Source of the DNA: Tenacibaculum tangerinum
GTDB lineage: Bacteria; Bacteroidota; Bacteroidia; Flavobacteriales; Flavobacteriaceae
Reading direction: 5' to 3'
Assembly: GCF_029853675.1 (NCBI RefSeq)
Contig: NZ_CP122539.1
Coordinates: forward strand, 1,047,001 to 1,111,000
DNA length: 64,000 nt
The position numbers were made by a program, and so were the translations under genes. The notes under the pieces are model-generated. The model saw only the letters and a program-made list of their open reading frames with translations. It was not told the origin of the DNA and did no database searches. Below are positions 27,920 through 37,974 of the stretch, piece after piece; position 1 is the first letter of the stretch, and every line of letters begins with the position of its first letter.

Positions 27920-30900
27920 TTAACCTTGTAACTCTTCCTTCTCCGATGCCAATTCCTTAATGGCTCTTTCTACTTCTTCCCTTCTTGGCTTTTTTCCTTC
28001 CCACAACCATTTTACATATACTTTAAAATAGTTTGCTATAGATAACAAAACAGGCAGTGTAAGTAGTGTTAAGAACGTAGCAACTATAATTCCGTACGCT
28101 ATAGATATTGCCATTGGAATTAAAAACTGTGCTTGTCTACTCGTTTCAAAAATTAAAGGTGTTAAACCAGCTACGGTAGTAATGGTTGTTAAAAAAATGG
28201 CTCTGAATCTAGATTTCCCTGCAGCAAATAGTGCTTCTTCATACTCCATCCCTTGTTTTAAATAGGTATTGAATTTGCTAATCAGTACGAGTCCGTCGTT
28301 TACCATAATTCCTATCAAGGCAATGATTCCTAATAAGGATAAAATATTGACTGCAAAACCATGAAACCAATGACCCCATGCAACCCCTATTAAACTAAAG
28401 GGCACCATAAGAAGTAACATAAATGGTTGACCATAAGACCTGAAAGTAAATACGATAACAATGTATATTAATAGTAAAATTACTGGACCTACCACTCCTG
28501 CTGAACTTGATATTTTAGAAGCTTCTCTATTTTGCCCCTCATACAATGCCGTAATCGATGGATATTTGGCAGTTATCATAGGCATTATTCTTGTTTTGAT
28601 ATCTTCTAAAATATCGGTAACACTCGCTTGAGATTCTTTCATATCGGCCTCTACCTTTATTTCTCGTTGTCCTTCAAGGTGATTGATAGCTATTTCTCCT
28701 CGTTCAATTTCGTACGTAGCTATTTCAGAAAAAGGAACCCTACTGCCCGTAGGGGTTACAATACGCATATCGTCTAAATTTTTAATCGAAGAACGCTCTT
28801 TTCTATCGTAACGTACCCATACTTTTATTTCATCTTGACCTCGTTGAAAACGTTGTGCTTGCCTACCAAAGAAACCACTTCGTACTTGCGACATCACTCC
28901 GTTTAAGTTAAGCCCTAGCAAATACGCATTGTCTTTTAATTTTATTTTAATTTCTTTAATTCCTTGTGGGTCGCTATCGGTTACGTCTTTTAATTGTTGG
29001 TTCTTAATAAGTTCCGCTTTTAATTCAGCCTTCGCAGCTTTCAACTCCTCAATGTTGTTACTTAATAAGGATACTGATACTGGACTTCCACCGAAATTAC
29101 CTCCAGAACCGTAGGTTAAGGTTTCCACTCCGTAGATTTCACCTACCCTATCTCTAATCGCATTGGTTATTTCCCTTGAACTAAAGGTTCTTGTTTCTCC
29201 TGGCAACAAATTAATTCTTAAAGAAGCCCTCGCTGTACCTGGTCCAATTTGTTTTAATACGTTTTCAACTACTGGCTCTTCTGTTACTCCGTACTTTTTG
29301 GTAAATTCTTTTTCAACTTCCCATGTTTTTTCTTCGATAATTGAAATGATACTATCGGTTATTTTCTCATTCGTTCCTTGTGGCATGGTTAAGTTTACCG
29401 ACACTCTATCGCTCGCTATAGATGGGAAAAGAGTTTTCTTTATGATCCCTCCTTGAAAAGCTCCTATGGTTATTACTAAAAAAGCAATAGGTATTACCAT
29501 CCCAAAGAATTTATTTTCGAGTACAAATTTTAAAACTGGCGCATATAATTTGTCACGCATAAAATCCATCACATCTTCTGCATACTTATTGAACTTGTAG
29601 AGTTTTTGCTCTCTATTTAATGCTTTTGAATGTGCTACGTGTGCTGGTAAAATAATTAGGGCTTCTACCAGGGAAAGAATTAATGTTAGAGCAACCACTG
29701 TGGCTACCTCGCTAAAAAACTCTCCTATTCTTCCATCTAAAAAAAGAAAACTGAAAATGCTAAAACCGTAGTTGTAATTGCCGAAATAATCGGCGGAACA
29801 ACCTCCATCGTACCATCAATCGCAGCTCGTATGGGATTTTTTCCTTTTTCGTAATGGTGATAAATATTTTCAGAAATTACAATTCCATCATCTACCAAAA
29901 TTCCAATAACGATAATCATTCCGAAAAGTGATAATACATTGATTGTAATATTAAAATAGCCAGCAAACATAAACATTCCAAAAAAAGCTACAGGCAACCC
30001 TGCTGCAACCCAAAATGCTAACCTTGGACGTAAGAATAGCGACAAGAATAGCATGACTAACAACATTCCTTGCCAAGCATTTTTAAATAGCAATTCTGTA
30101 CGTTGATTTAAGGTAATGGAAGAATCTCTGGTAATTGCTATTTGTACATTGTCGTGTTGTTTATTAAACTTTTCTATATATTCATTAATACTTGCTGCTG
30201 TGGTTAATAAATCTTCACTGTTGGTATTACTTACTTGTACGCGTACTGCTGTATTACCGTTATAATAATTTCTATTGGGTGTTTCACTCCAAGTATCTTT
30301 AACGGTCGCAACATCTTTTAATCTTATAATACTTCCAGAAGCATCAGCTTTCACTACTAAATTAACTAACTCATCTCCGTAATACGATTTATTTCTTGCT
30401 CTAATTAAGTACTCTTCTTCTTTTGTTTTAACCGTACCTCCTGTTGCTAAAATATTTGCTGTCGATACTGCATTTGCTACTTCATTAAAGGTAAGGTTAT
30501 AGGCTAGTAAATCGTTTTCTCTAACAGCTATTTCTATTTCTTCTTGTGGATATCCTGAAATCTCTATTTGAGAAATTCCATCAATTCTACGAATGTCATT
30601 TTCAATACCTCTAGCTATACTTTTTAACGATGCCAACGGAATACTTTCACCCGTAACTACAAAACTAATGGTTTCGGCTATACTTTCTATTTTAGATACT
30701 ACCGGCGGCTCCATTCCAGTAGGAAAGTTGGGTACTTTATCTACTGCATTTTTTACATCTGCCAATACGACGTTAATATCGTATCCTTTGATAATTTCTA
30801 CAGAGATACTTGCTGTATTTTCTGAAGAGGTAGAGGTTACCCTATCGACTCCTACCAATCCTTTTAAATTATCTTCAATTTTCAAAACGACTCCTTCTTC

Positions 30901-31080
30901 AATCTCTTGTGGTGATGCTCCTGGATATGCAATATTTATTGCGATAAACTTAGCGTCTGTTAAAGGAAAAAAAGAGGATCTTAATGAAGAATAACCAAAA
31001 AAACCTAAAATAAGAAAGGCAATGATGATGATGTTTACTGCTACTGGATATTTTATAAAATATGATATAACTTTCTTCAT
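27920..31080 (-). CDS. RND efflux permease (AcrB/HAE1 type), split by a one-base frameshift
   Basis: Two frames together encode one inner-membrane proton-drug antiporter. The first (31080-29737) has TM1, the porter loops and TM2-TM5, with the TM4 relay residues in GILVDDGIVISENIY. The second (to 27920) continues from EVATVVALTLILSLVEALIILPAHV and contains GIIALIGIMVNDGLVLISKF. The break is at a run of seven T on the coding strand (29739-29745 as A7 on plus). Eight T, or -1 slippage on T7, joins the frames through FFFLDGRIGEFFSEVATVV and gives about 1053 residues, the normal RND length. No other defect is seen. The GTG at 29698 is not a real start. Confidence 0.88.
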
Positions 31081-31083
31081 CCC

Positions 31084-32214
31084 CTACTTTTTTGTTTGTT
31101 CTTGAGTTTCAGAAAATATTTTTATAGGCATTCCTATATATGCCCCTGGTACGGGTTTGGAAACTAACTGTTCTCCATCTTTCAATCCTTTGATGATAAC
31201 GGTATTTTCGTTAAAATGTACTGGAGTCACCTCAACCAAGTCTAGGGTATTGTTTTTTACTACATATACTGCATTGTTATCTACCAATAGTTTTCTGTTA
31301 ATTTCAAACGCATTTGTTGCTGTTTTTGCAGGTACATTCGCTTCTAAATACATTCCCTCTCTCAACTCTTGCCCTTTCACTTCTATAAACACTTGAACTG
31401 TTTGGGTGTTTTGATTTATCTTACTGTTTATTCTAGAAACTTTACCTGTCCATTTGTTTGTTTTTTCTAGGTCGTGCAGTGTTACTGTCTTTCCTTCTTT
31501 TAAAATTGCCGCAAACGCTGCATTTACAGATAAAGGAAGCTCAAAAACTGAAACATCGATAAACTCACCTAATTTTTGCCCAGGTCTTACTAAAGTTCCG
31601 CTAGTAACCAATGCTTCTGTTAACACGCCGTTAAAAGGAGCGTTGATACGATACTTTCCTAACCTTACTTCCGAGTTTTTGATATTGTAGTAGGTCGTAT
31701 ATATATTTTTTCCTGTTAAAAAATACTTTCCTTTGTCAGAACTAGGTTTTGGCAACGGTTGTACAGCTTTATTGATATCAAAATTTTTCAAGTAAGTATC
31801 CCACTTTTCAAAGTCTTCAGGAAAGTCTAATCGAATATCTGGCATGATGGAAGCTATTAAGTTTTGTAGTGAGCTTCTTTGCGATTGTATAGAAGCATAA
31901 AACTCTTGGTTGTTAATTCTCAACAGCGTTTGTCCTTTTTTATACCTAACTCCTGCTCTAAAATCTTTTCCTGTTGCCTGCAAAACTCCTTGTACTTCGG
32001 CAAAAAGAGCTATTTTATTTTTAGCCACCAAACTACCATTCGCTGAAATGTTTACAGGTATTTCTCCGTTTTTTACCTCTTGTACAAAAACAGTTTTCTC
32101 TATTTTATTTAGCTTTTGCACAGGGGGCTTCTTACTGTTTTTAAAATACCTAGCTATTAAAAAAGCTATCGCTAACACAGCAATTGCTACCCCTACGATT
32201 TTTAGTTTTCTCAT
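31084..32214 (-). CDS. RND periplasmic adaptor (membrane fusion protein)
   Basis: 376 residues from the ATG at 32214. An N-terminal membrane segment (KIVGVAIAVLAIAFLIARYF) anchors a HlyD-like adaptor with barrel-sandwich and beta-barrel regions (ISANGSLVAKNKIALFAEVQGVL; YRINAPFNGVLTEALVTSGTLVRPGQKLGEFID). It would bridge the RND pump and TolC protein. A GTG start at 32238 would overlap marR and is rejected. The RND ATG is 3 bp after its stop. Confidence 0.92.
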   Translation of the reverse strand: MRKLKIVGVAIAVLAIAFLIARYFKNSKKPPVQKLNKIEKTVFVQEVKNGEIPVNISANGSLVAKNKIALFAEVQGVLQATGKDFRAGVRYKKGQTLLRINNQEFYASIQSQRSSLQNLIASIMPDIRLDFPEDFEKWDTYLKNFDINKAVQPLPKPSSDKGKYFLTGKNIYTTYYNIKNSEVRLGKYRINAPFNGVLTEALVTSGTLVRPGQKLGEFIDVSVFELPLSVNAAFAAILKEGKTVTLHDLEKTNKWTGKVSRINSKINQNTQTVQVFIEVKGQELREGMYLEANVPAKTATNAFEINRKLLVDNNAVYVVKNNTLDLVEVTPVHFNENTVIIKGLKDGEQLVSKPVPGAYIGMPIKIFSETQEQTKK

Positions 32215-32224
32215 ATATATGTTT

Positions 32225-32680
32225 TTAGCTGCATTCACAACTTGTAGTTGATTTTTGGTTTATGTTATTTTGTACTTTTTTGATAACACTAATGGCTTTT
32301 TTTATTTCTTCTTCTGAAATATTTTCTTGTAATGAATTTGCTATTTCTTCAATTACGGGCAAGGTTTCGTTAAATAGCAACTCTCCTTTTTTTGTGACAT
32401 GAACATTTTTTATTCTTCTATCTAATTTTGAAGAAATTCTTGTAACCAAGCCCTTCTTTTCCATGGTGTTGATTAACCTAGTTAACGAAGTTTTATCTCT
32501 ATCTGTTAAAAAAGCAAGTTCTTGCTGCGCAACACCATTTTTTTTATGAAGTGTTTTTAAGACAATCCACTGTATTTTGGTAAGACAGATATTTTTGTCG
32601 AGAAATACGTCGTGAATATGATTGTCAATCATTTTCATGGTTTTCCCTAACCAAGGTGCTAATGTGTTATCTATACCCAT
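32225..32680 (-). CDS. MarR-family repressor
   Basis: 151 residues with a winged HTH: GVAQQELAFLTDRDKTSLTRLINTMEKKGLVTRISSKLDRRIKNVHVTKKG. First gene of the efflux operon and so the likely ligand-responsive repressor of it. An 18-bp inverted repeat lies 47-64 bp upstream of its ATG over the promoter -33 region. The C-terminus is Cys-containing (TTSCECS). Confidence 0.93.
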   Translation of the reverse strand: MGIDNTLAPWLGKTMKMIDNHIHDVFLDKNICLTKIQWIVLKTLHKKNGVAQQELAFLTDRDKTSLTRLINTMEKKGLVTRISSKLDRRIKNVHVTKKGELLFNETLPVIEEIANSLQENISEEEIKKAISVIKKVQNNINQKSTTSCECS

Positions 32681-32702
32681 TGTTGTAATTTCAACATGGA
32701 AA

Positions 32703-32710
32703 CAAAATTA
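32703..32710 (-). promoter_or_regulatory. Candidate -7 box of the marR efflux operon
   Basis: TAATTTTG (minus strand) matches TAnnTTTG, 22 bp before the marR ATG. No TTG at -33, where the operator palindrome lies. Confidence 0.45.
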
Positions 32711-32726
32711 GACTATCCACATTATT

Positions 32727-32744
32727 TAGTTGCATATACAACTA
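32727..32744. promoter_or_regulatory. MarR-type operator TAGTTG-CATATA-CAACTA
   Basis: A perfect inverted repeat with 6-bp arms and a 6-bp centre, of the TTGnnnnnnCAA class bound by many MarR proteins. It overlaps the region 17-34 bp upstream of the -7 box, so binding would block RNA polymerase. Confidence 0.65.
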
Positions 32745-32758
32745 GTTAAGGTTTTGTT

Positions 32759-32788
32759 AAAAAAAATCCGAAGTATTTCTACTCCGGA
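32759..32788 (-). terminator. Terminator of carB
   Basis: Stem TCCGGAGTA / TACTTCGGA (one G-T pair) with a GAAA loop on the minus strand, followed by eight T, 26 bp after the carB stop. Confidence 0.85.
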
Positions 32789-32813
32789 CTTATATTTTAT
32801 GAATGCTTTAAAC

Positions 32814-35666
32814 TTATTTACTCAAGTACATTTTACGTCTTGCATATAACTCGTAAAAAGCATCGTCTCTTAAAGAATCGATGAATAAAATGCTTTCTCC
32901 TGTAGATTTCATTTCAGGCCCTAAGTTTTTATTTACATTCGGAAACTTGTTAAATGAGAATACAGGTTGTTTAATTGCAAAACCTTCTAATTGCGGATTG
33001 AAATCAAAATCGGTTACTTTTTTATCTCGTAACATTACTTTTGTTGCATAGTTTACATACGGTTCTTTATAGGCTTTCGCTATAAATGGAACGGTACGTG
33101 AGGCACGTGGATTTGCTTCAATAATGTATACTTTATCATCTTTAATCGCAAATTGAATATTAATCAATCCAACGGTATCTAGTGCCAAGGCAATGGTTTT
33201 CGTATAGGCTCTAATTTGCTCTAAAACTAATTCTCCTAAGTTAAACGCTGGTAAGGTAGCATTTGAGTCTCCAGAGTGGATTCCACAAGGCTCGATATGC
33301 TCCATGATTCCGATTATATATATATTTTCACCATCGCAAATGGCATCTGCTTCTGCTTCAATGGCTCCTTCTAAGTAATGGTCTAATAACAATTTGTTGT
33401 TTGGTATCTTACGTAATAAATCTACCACGTGCTCTAACAACTCTTCTTTATTTATTACAATTTTCATTCCTTGACCTCCTAATACATACGATGGACGCAC
33501 CAAGATTGGAAAATCTAATTCATCTGCCAGAGCTAAAGCTTCATCAGCGGTTTCTGCTACTCCAAATTGTGGATAAGGAATGTTGTTTTCTTTTAATAAG
33601 GTAGAAAAACTTCCTCTATCTTCAGCTAAGTCTAGTGCCTTAAAACTGGTACCTATAATTGGAATTCCGTAACGTTCTAACTTTTCAGCTAATTTCAAAG
33701 CTGTTTGTCCTCCTAACTGTACAATAACACCTTCTGGTTTTTCATGTTTGATGATATCGTAAATGTGTTCCCAGAAAACTGGTTCGAAGTACAACTTATC
33801 GGCCGTATCAAAATCGGTAGAAACAGTTTCGGGGTTACAGTTAATCATAATGGTTTCATAACCACACTCTTTGGCGGCATATACCCCGTGAACACAGCAG
33901 TAATCAAACTCAATTCCTTGACCAATTCTGTTAGGTCCAGACCCTAATACAATTACCTTTTTCTTGTCAGAAACTACACTTTCATTCGATACCAACACTT
34001 CTCCGTCGGCAGTTTCTATCTCACTTTCAAAGGTAGAATAGTAATACGGAGTTTGCGCTTTGAATTCAGCAGCACAAGTATCTACTAACTTATAAACACG
34101 TTTTATTTTTAATTCTTCACGTTTTTTATATACTTCGCTTTCTAAACATCCTAACATATGAGCGATTTGACGATCGCCATATCCTTTTTGCTTAGCCTCT
34201 AATAGTAATTCTCTATTTAAGGTATCGATTGTATATTTAGAAATTTCTTTTTCTAAATTAAACAATTCCTCATATTGCTTTAAGTACCACATATCTATTT
34301 TTGTGATATCGTAAATCTTACTTAGAGGAATTCCCATAGCAATGGCATCGTAGATTGCAAATACACGATCCCAAGAAGCATATTTTAATTTGTCTATAAT
34401 TTGATTGTAATCTTTATACCCTTTACCGTCGGCTCCTAAACCATTTCGTTTAATTTCTAACGATTGGGTTGCCTTATGCAAGGCTTCTTGGAACGAGCGT
34501 CCAATTCCCATAACTTCTCCAACTGCTTTCATTTGCAAGCCTAAAGTTCTGTCAGAACCTTCAAACTTATCAAAATTCCAACGAGGTATTTTTACGATTA
34601 CATAATCTAATGTTGGTTCAAATAACGCTGAAGTTGATTTCGTAATTTGGTTATCTAACTCATCTAAGGTATATCCTACAGCTAATTTAGCGGCAATTTT
34701 AGCAATTGGGTACCCCGTTGCTTTCGATGCTAATGCTGATGAACGAGATACACGTGGGTTTATTTCAATGGCAATGATATCTTCTTTTTCGTCTGGAGAA
34801 ACCGCAAATTGCACGTTACATCCTCCTGCAAACTCACCGATAGAACGCATCATTTTAATTGCCATATCACGCATTTTCTGATATGTTTTATCAGACAGTG
34901 TCATGGCTGGAGCTACAGTAATAGAATCTCCTGTGTGAATTCCCATCGGATCCATATTTTCGATAGAACAGATAATTACCACGTTGTCGTTATCGTCGCG
35001 TAACAATTCTAACTCGTATTCTTTCCATCCCATCATTGCTTTATCAATCATCACCTCGTGAATTGGAGAAATCTCTAATCCTCTAGATAATGATTCTTCA
35101 AATTCTTTCTCATCATATACGATAGATGCTCCTGCCCCACCAAGTGTAAAAGAGGCTCTAATACATAGAGGAAAACCAAATTTTTGTGCTACTTCTTTTC
35201 CTTTTAAAAATGAAGTCGCTGTAGCTTGAGGCGCCATTGGCACTCCTATTTTTTCCATTAACAAGCGAAACTTGTCTCTATCTTCAGTAATATTAATTGC
35301 ATCAATATCAACTCCTATAATTTCAACATCAAAGTCTTCCCAAATCCCTTTTTCATCAGCTTCAATACAAAGATTTAAGGCTGTTTGCCCTCCCATGGTA
35401 GGTAAAACAGCATCAATTTGTGGATGCTCTTTTAAAATTTGTAAAATAGATTTTGTATTCAGCGGTAACAAGTATACATGATCTGCCATTGAGGGGTCTG
35501 TCATAATTGTTGCCGGATTCGAGTTAATTAAAATGGTTTCAATTCCATCTTCTCTCAACGATCGTAATGCTTGGGATCCTGAATAATCAAACTCACATGC
35601 TTGACCAATAACAATAGGTCCAGATCCAATAATTAAAATCGATTTAAGGTCTTGTCTTTTAGGCAT
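32814..35666 (-). CDS. carB: Carbamoyl-phosphate synthase large subunit (short form)
   Basis: Makes carbamoyl phosphate for arginine and pyrimidine synthesis with CarA (not in this window). 950 residues against about 1073 in E. coli. Both ATP-grasp halves are complete: SILIIGSGPIVIGQACEFDYSG at the N-terminus and KVIVLGSGPNRIGQGIEFDYCCVH near 560. The protein stops after the second half, so the C-terminal MGS-like allosteric domain that binds UMP and ornithine is absent. Length and organisation suit flavobacterial CarB, so this is not a truncation artefact. Confidence 0.96.
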   Translation of the reverse strand: MPKRQDLKSILIIGSGPIVIGQACEFDYSGSQALRSLREDGIETILINSNPATIMTDPSMADHVYLLPLNTKSILQILKEHPQIDAVLPTMGGQTALNLCIEADEKGIWEDFDVEIIGVDIDAINITEDRDKFRLLMEKIGVPMAPQATATSFLKGKEVAQKFGFPLCIRASFTLGGAGASIVYDEKEFEESLSRGLEISPIHEVMIDKAMMGWKEYELELLRDDNDNVVIICSIENMDPMGIHTGDSITVAPAMTLSDKTYQKMRDMAIKMMRSIGEFAGGCNVQFAVSPDEKEDIIAIEINPRVSRSSALASKATGYPIAKIAAKLAVGYTLDELDNQITKSTSALFEPTLDYVIVKIPRWNFDKFEGSDRTLGLQMKAVGEVMGIGRSFQEALHKATQSLEIKRNGLGADGKGYKDYNQIIDKLKYASWDRVFAIYDAIAMGIPLSKIYDITKIDMWYLKQYEELFNLEKEISKYTIDTLNRELLLEAKQKGYGDRQIAHMLGCLESEVYKKREELKIKRVYKLVDTCAAEFKAQTPYYYSTFESEIETADGEVLVSNESVVSDKKKVIVLGSGPNRIGQGIEFDYCCVHGVYAAKECGYETIMINCNPETVSTDFDTADKLYFEPVFWEHIYDIIKHEKPEGVIVQLGGQTALKLAEKLERYGIPIIGTSFKALDLAEDRGSFSTLLKENNIPYPQFGVAETADEALALADELDFPILVRPSYVLGGQGMKIVINKEELLEHVVDLLRKIPNNKLLLDHYLEGAIEAEADAICDGENIYIIGIMEHIEPCGIHSGDSNATLPAFNLGELVLEQIRAYTKTIALALDTVGLINIQFAIKDDKVYIIEANPRASRTVPFIAKAYKEPYVNYATKVMLRDKKVTDFDFNPQLEGFAIKQPVFSFNKFPNVNKNLGPEMKSTGESILFIDSLRDDAFYELYARRKMYLSK

Positions 35667-35714
35667 TTTAGTTGGTGTTGTGTTGTGATGTAAAAATAAA
35701 AATTGTTTGGTTAT

Positions 35715-35746
35715 AAAAAAAGGCGATACTGAATAGTAACGCCTTT
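35715..35746 (-). terminator. Terminator of rpmH
   Basis: Stem AAAGGCGTTACT / AGTATCGCCTTT with loop ATTC and a following T-run on the minus strand. Confidence 0.85.
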
Positions 35747-35769
35747 AAAATATTAACAATTGTTAATCA

Positions 35770-35931
35770 TTATTTCTTTGGTCTTGATTCAGATGAAACA
35801 GACAATTTCTTTCTTCCTTTTGCTCTTCTTCTAGCTAATACTTTACGTCCATTAGCAGAAGCCATTCTTTCGCGGAAACCGTGTTTGTTTCTTCTTTTTC
35901 TCTTCGATGGTTGGTACGTTCTTTTACTCAT
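35770..35931 (-). CDS. rpmH: 50S ribosomal protein L34
   Basis: A 53-residue basic protein beginning [19 protein letters not shown] and containing [22 protein letters not shown], the unmistakable L34 sequence. Component of the large ribosomal subunit. The ATG is at 35931 and the stop at 35770. It has its own consensus promoter and its own terminator, so it is a single-gene unit between carB and pyrG. In many bacteria rpmH lies next to rnpA and yidC; here yidC is nearby but beyond pyrG. Confidence 0.97.
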   Translation of the reverse strand: MSKRTYQPSKRKRRNKHGFRERMASANGRKVLARRRAKGRKKLSVSSESRPKK

Positions 35932-36002
35932 TACAGTATATCTTAAATATCTTCTTTAAATATGTTTTGCTTTTGTGAAATTCCGTCTGCTAAAAGCGTG
36001 GG

Positions 36003-36032
36003 CAAATATACAACAGTTTTTCGGTCTGGCAA
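36003..36032 (-). promoter_or_regulatory. Strong Bacteroidota promoter for rpmH
   Basis: On the minus strand: TTG, 19 nt, TATATTTG, a full consensus match 71 bp before the rpmH ATG. Confidence 0.65.
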
Positions 36033-36111
36033 ATCCTACATTTATTTTTTTAAAAAAAAGTATGTCTAACAAAAATACATCAACTTTCTATATGTTTTTT
36101 CTCTTTTTTAT

Positions 36112-36141
36112 TTGTGGTAATAGCCAGACTTCTTACTTTTG
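36112..36141 (+). promoter_or_regulatory. Strong Bacteroidota promoter for pyrG
   Basis: TTG (36112-36114), 19 nt, TACTTTTG (36134-36141). The -7 box ends 18 bp before the ATG and shows that the in-frame TTG at 36139 is not a start. Confidence 0.65.
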
Positions 36142-36159
36142 CGCAAACCTAACAGTACC

Positions 36160-37779
36160 ATGAACAACACAAAATACGTTTTTGTAACCGGAGGCGTAAC
36201 TTCATCATTAGGGAAGGGAATTATAGCCGCTTCTTTAGCCAAATTATTACAAGAAAGAGGATATTCAGTAACTATTCAAAAGCTTGACCCATACATTAAC
36301 ATCGATCCAGGAACATTAAACCCATACGAACATGGTGAATGTTATGTTACCGATGATGGAGCAGAAACCGACTTAGATTTAGGGCATTACGAACGTTATT
36401 TGAACATTCCAACCTCGCAAGCGAACAATGTAACTACAGGAAGAATTTATCAATCTGTAATAAACAAAGAGCGTAAAGGAGAGTTTTTAGGAAAAACAGT
36501 TCAGGTAATTCCTCATATTACCGATGAAATTAAGCATCGAATTCAAATTTTAGGCAATACAGGCGATTATGATATTGTAATTACTGAAATTGGAGGAACT
36601 GTAGGTGATATCGAATCGTTACCTTATATAGAAGCTGTTCGTCAATTGCAATGGGATTTAGGAGAAGACAATGCCATTGTTATACACCTTACTTTAGTTC
36701 CGTATCTTGCAGCTGCTGGTGAATTGAAAACAAAACCTACACAACACTCTGTAAAAACATTAATGCAAAGTGGGGTAAGTCCTGATATATTGGTGTGTCG
36801 TTCTGAGTATGAAATTTCTAGTGATATAAGACGTAAACTAGCCCTATTTTGTAATGTGAAACCTCAAAATGTAATTCAATCGTTAGATGCTGAAACCATA
36901 TACGATGTTCCGAACTTAATGTTTAAAGAAGGGTTAGATTATGTGGTATTAGATAAGTTAAACTTATCTACACGAAAACAACCTAACTTAAAAACATGGA
37001 ATAAGTTTTTAGAGCGTCATAAAAATCCTACTTCTTCTATAGAAATTGGTTTGGTAGGAAAATACGTTGAATTACACGATTCTTATAAATCTATTACTGA
37101 AGCCTTTATCCATGCAGGAGCTTCAGCTACCAATAAAACAAAAGTGAATGTTCGTTGGATTCATTCGGAAGATTTAACTCCAGAAAATGCTGCTGAACAA
37201 CTAGAAGGTTTGAACGGTGTATTAGTAGCCCCAGGGTTTGGTGATAGAGGAATTGAAGGTAAAATTGCCGCAGTACAGTATGTGCGTGAAAATAACATTC
37301 CTTTCTTAGGAATTTGTTTAGGAATGCAAATGGCTGTTATTGAATTTGCCAGAAATGTATTAGGACTTAAAGATGCCAACTCTACTGAAATGGATCCGAA
37401 TGTCGCGCATCCGGTAATTAACTTAATGGAAGAACAAAAAGAGGTTACCGAAAAAGGTGGAACAATGCGTTTAGGTGCTTGGGATTGTCAATTAGCCCAA
37501 GACTCTAAAGTGTATCAGGCATATAAAGAAGAACTCATTAGTGAGCGTCACCGCCACAGATACGAGTACAACAACGATTATAAAGAGCAGTTAGAAAATG
37601 CTGGGATGAAAACTGCAGGTGTGAACCCTAAAACTGGATTGGTAGAAATTGTTGAAATCGATTCGCATCCTTGGTTTGTTGGAGTTCAATACCACCCTGA
37701 ATATAAAAGTACCGTGTTAAATCCGCACCCTTTGTTTGTAAGTTTTATCAAAGCAGCTTTAAAGCAATCAAAAAAATAA
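36160..37779 (+). CDS. pyrG: CTP synthase
   Basis: Glutamine-dependent amination of UTP to CTP. 539 residues, normal length. The synthetase domain starts [17 protein letters not shown]; the C-terminal glutamine amidotransferase has the nucleophile in [15 protein letters not shown] and the His-Glu pair in [10 protein letters not shown]. Start ATG 36160 is supported by the promoter position. A terminator follows directly. Confidence 0.97.
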   Translation: MNNTKYVFVTGGVTSSLGKGIIAASLAKLLQERGYSVTIQKLDPYINIDPGTLNPYEHGECYVTDDGAETDLDLGHYERYLNIPTSQANNVTTGRIYQSVINKERKGEFLGKTVQVIPHITDEIKHRIQILGNTGDYDIVITEIGGTVGDIESLPYIEAVRQLQWDLGEDNAIVIHLTLVPYLAAAGELKTKPTQHSVKTLMQSGVSPDILVCRSEYEISSDIRRKLALFCNVKPQNVIQSLDAETIYDVPNLMFKEGLDYVVLDKLNLSTRKQPNLKTWNKFLERHKNPTSSIEIGLVGKYVELHDSYKSITEAFIHAGASATNKTKVNVRWIHSEDLTPENAAEQLEGLNGVLVAPGFGDRGIEGKIAAVQYVRENNIPFLGICLGMQMAVIEFARNVLGLKDANSTEMDPNVAHPVINLMEEQKEVTEKGGTMRLGAWDCQLAQDSKVYQAYKEELISERHRHRYEYNNDYKEQLENAGMKTAGVNPKTGLVEIVEIDSHPWFVGVQYHPEYKSTVLNPHPLFVSFIKAALKQSKK

Positions 37780-37787
37780 ATTAAAAG

Positions 37788-37815
37788 TCCTGTAATCTAC
37801 ATTACAGGATTTTTT
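37788..37815 (+). terminator. Terminator of pyrG
   Basis: Perfect 9-bp stem TCCTGTAAT / ATTACAGGA with loop CTAC, then six T. Confidence 0.9.
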
Positions 37816-37905
37816 ATCGATTACTCAAAATTGGAATACAGTTTGAGCTATTATCATTCACAAAATTATTCATCGTAAAACCTCAAAAAATCTATAGGGT
37901 TTTAC

Positions 37906-37913
37906 TACATTTG
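37906..37913 (+). promoter_or_regulatory. Candidate -7 box of yidC
   Basis: TACATTTG matches TAnnTTTG, 61 bp before the yidC ATG. The -33 position has no TTG. Confidence 0.4.
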
Positions 37914-37974
37914 TCGGGTTTTTCAGCTTTCAAGAAAAACTTTAAATGACAAATTGACATTTTAACATATATCA

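Noticed and set aside
27920..29698. Independent second RND gene starting with GTG at 29698
   Set aside because: It begins in the middle of the pump fold and continues the upstream frame across the T7 tract.
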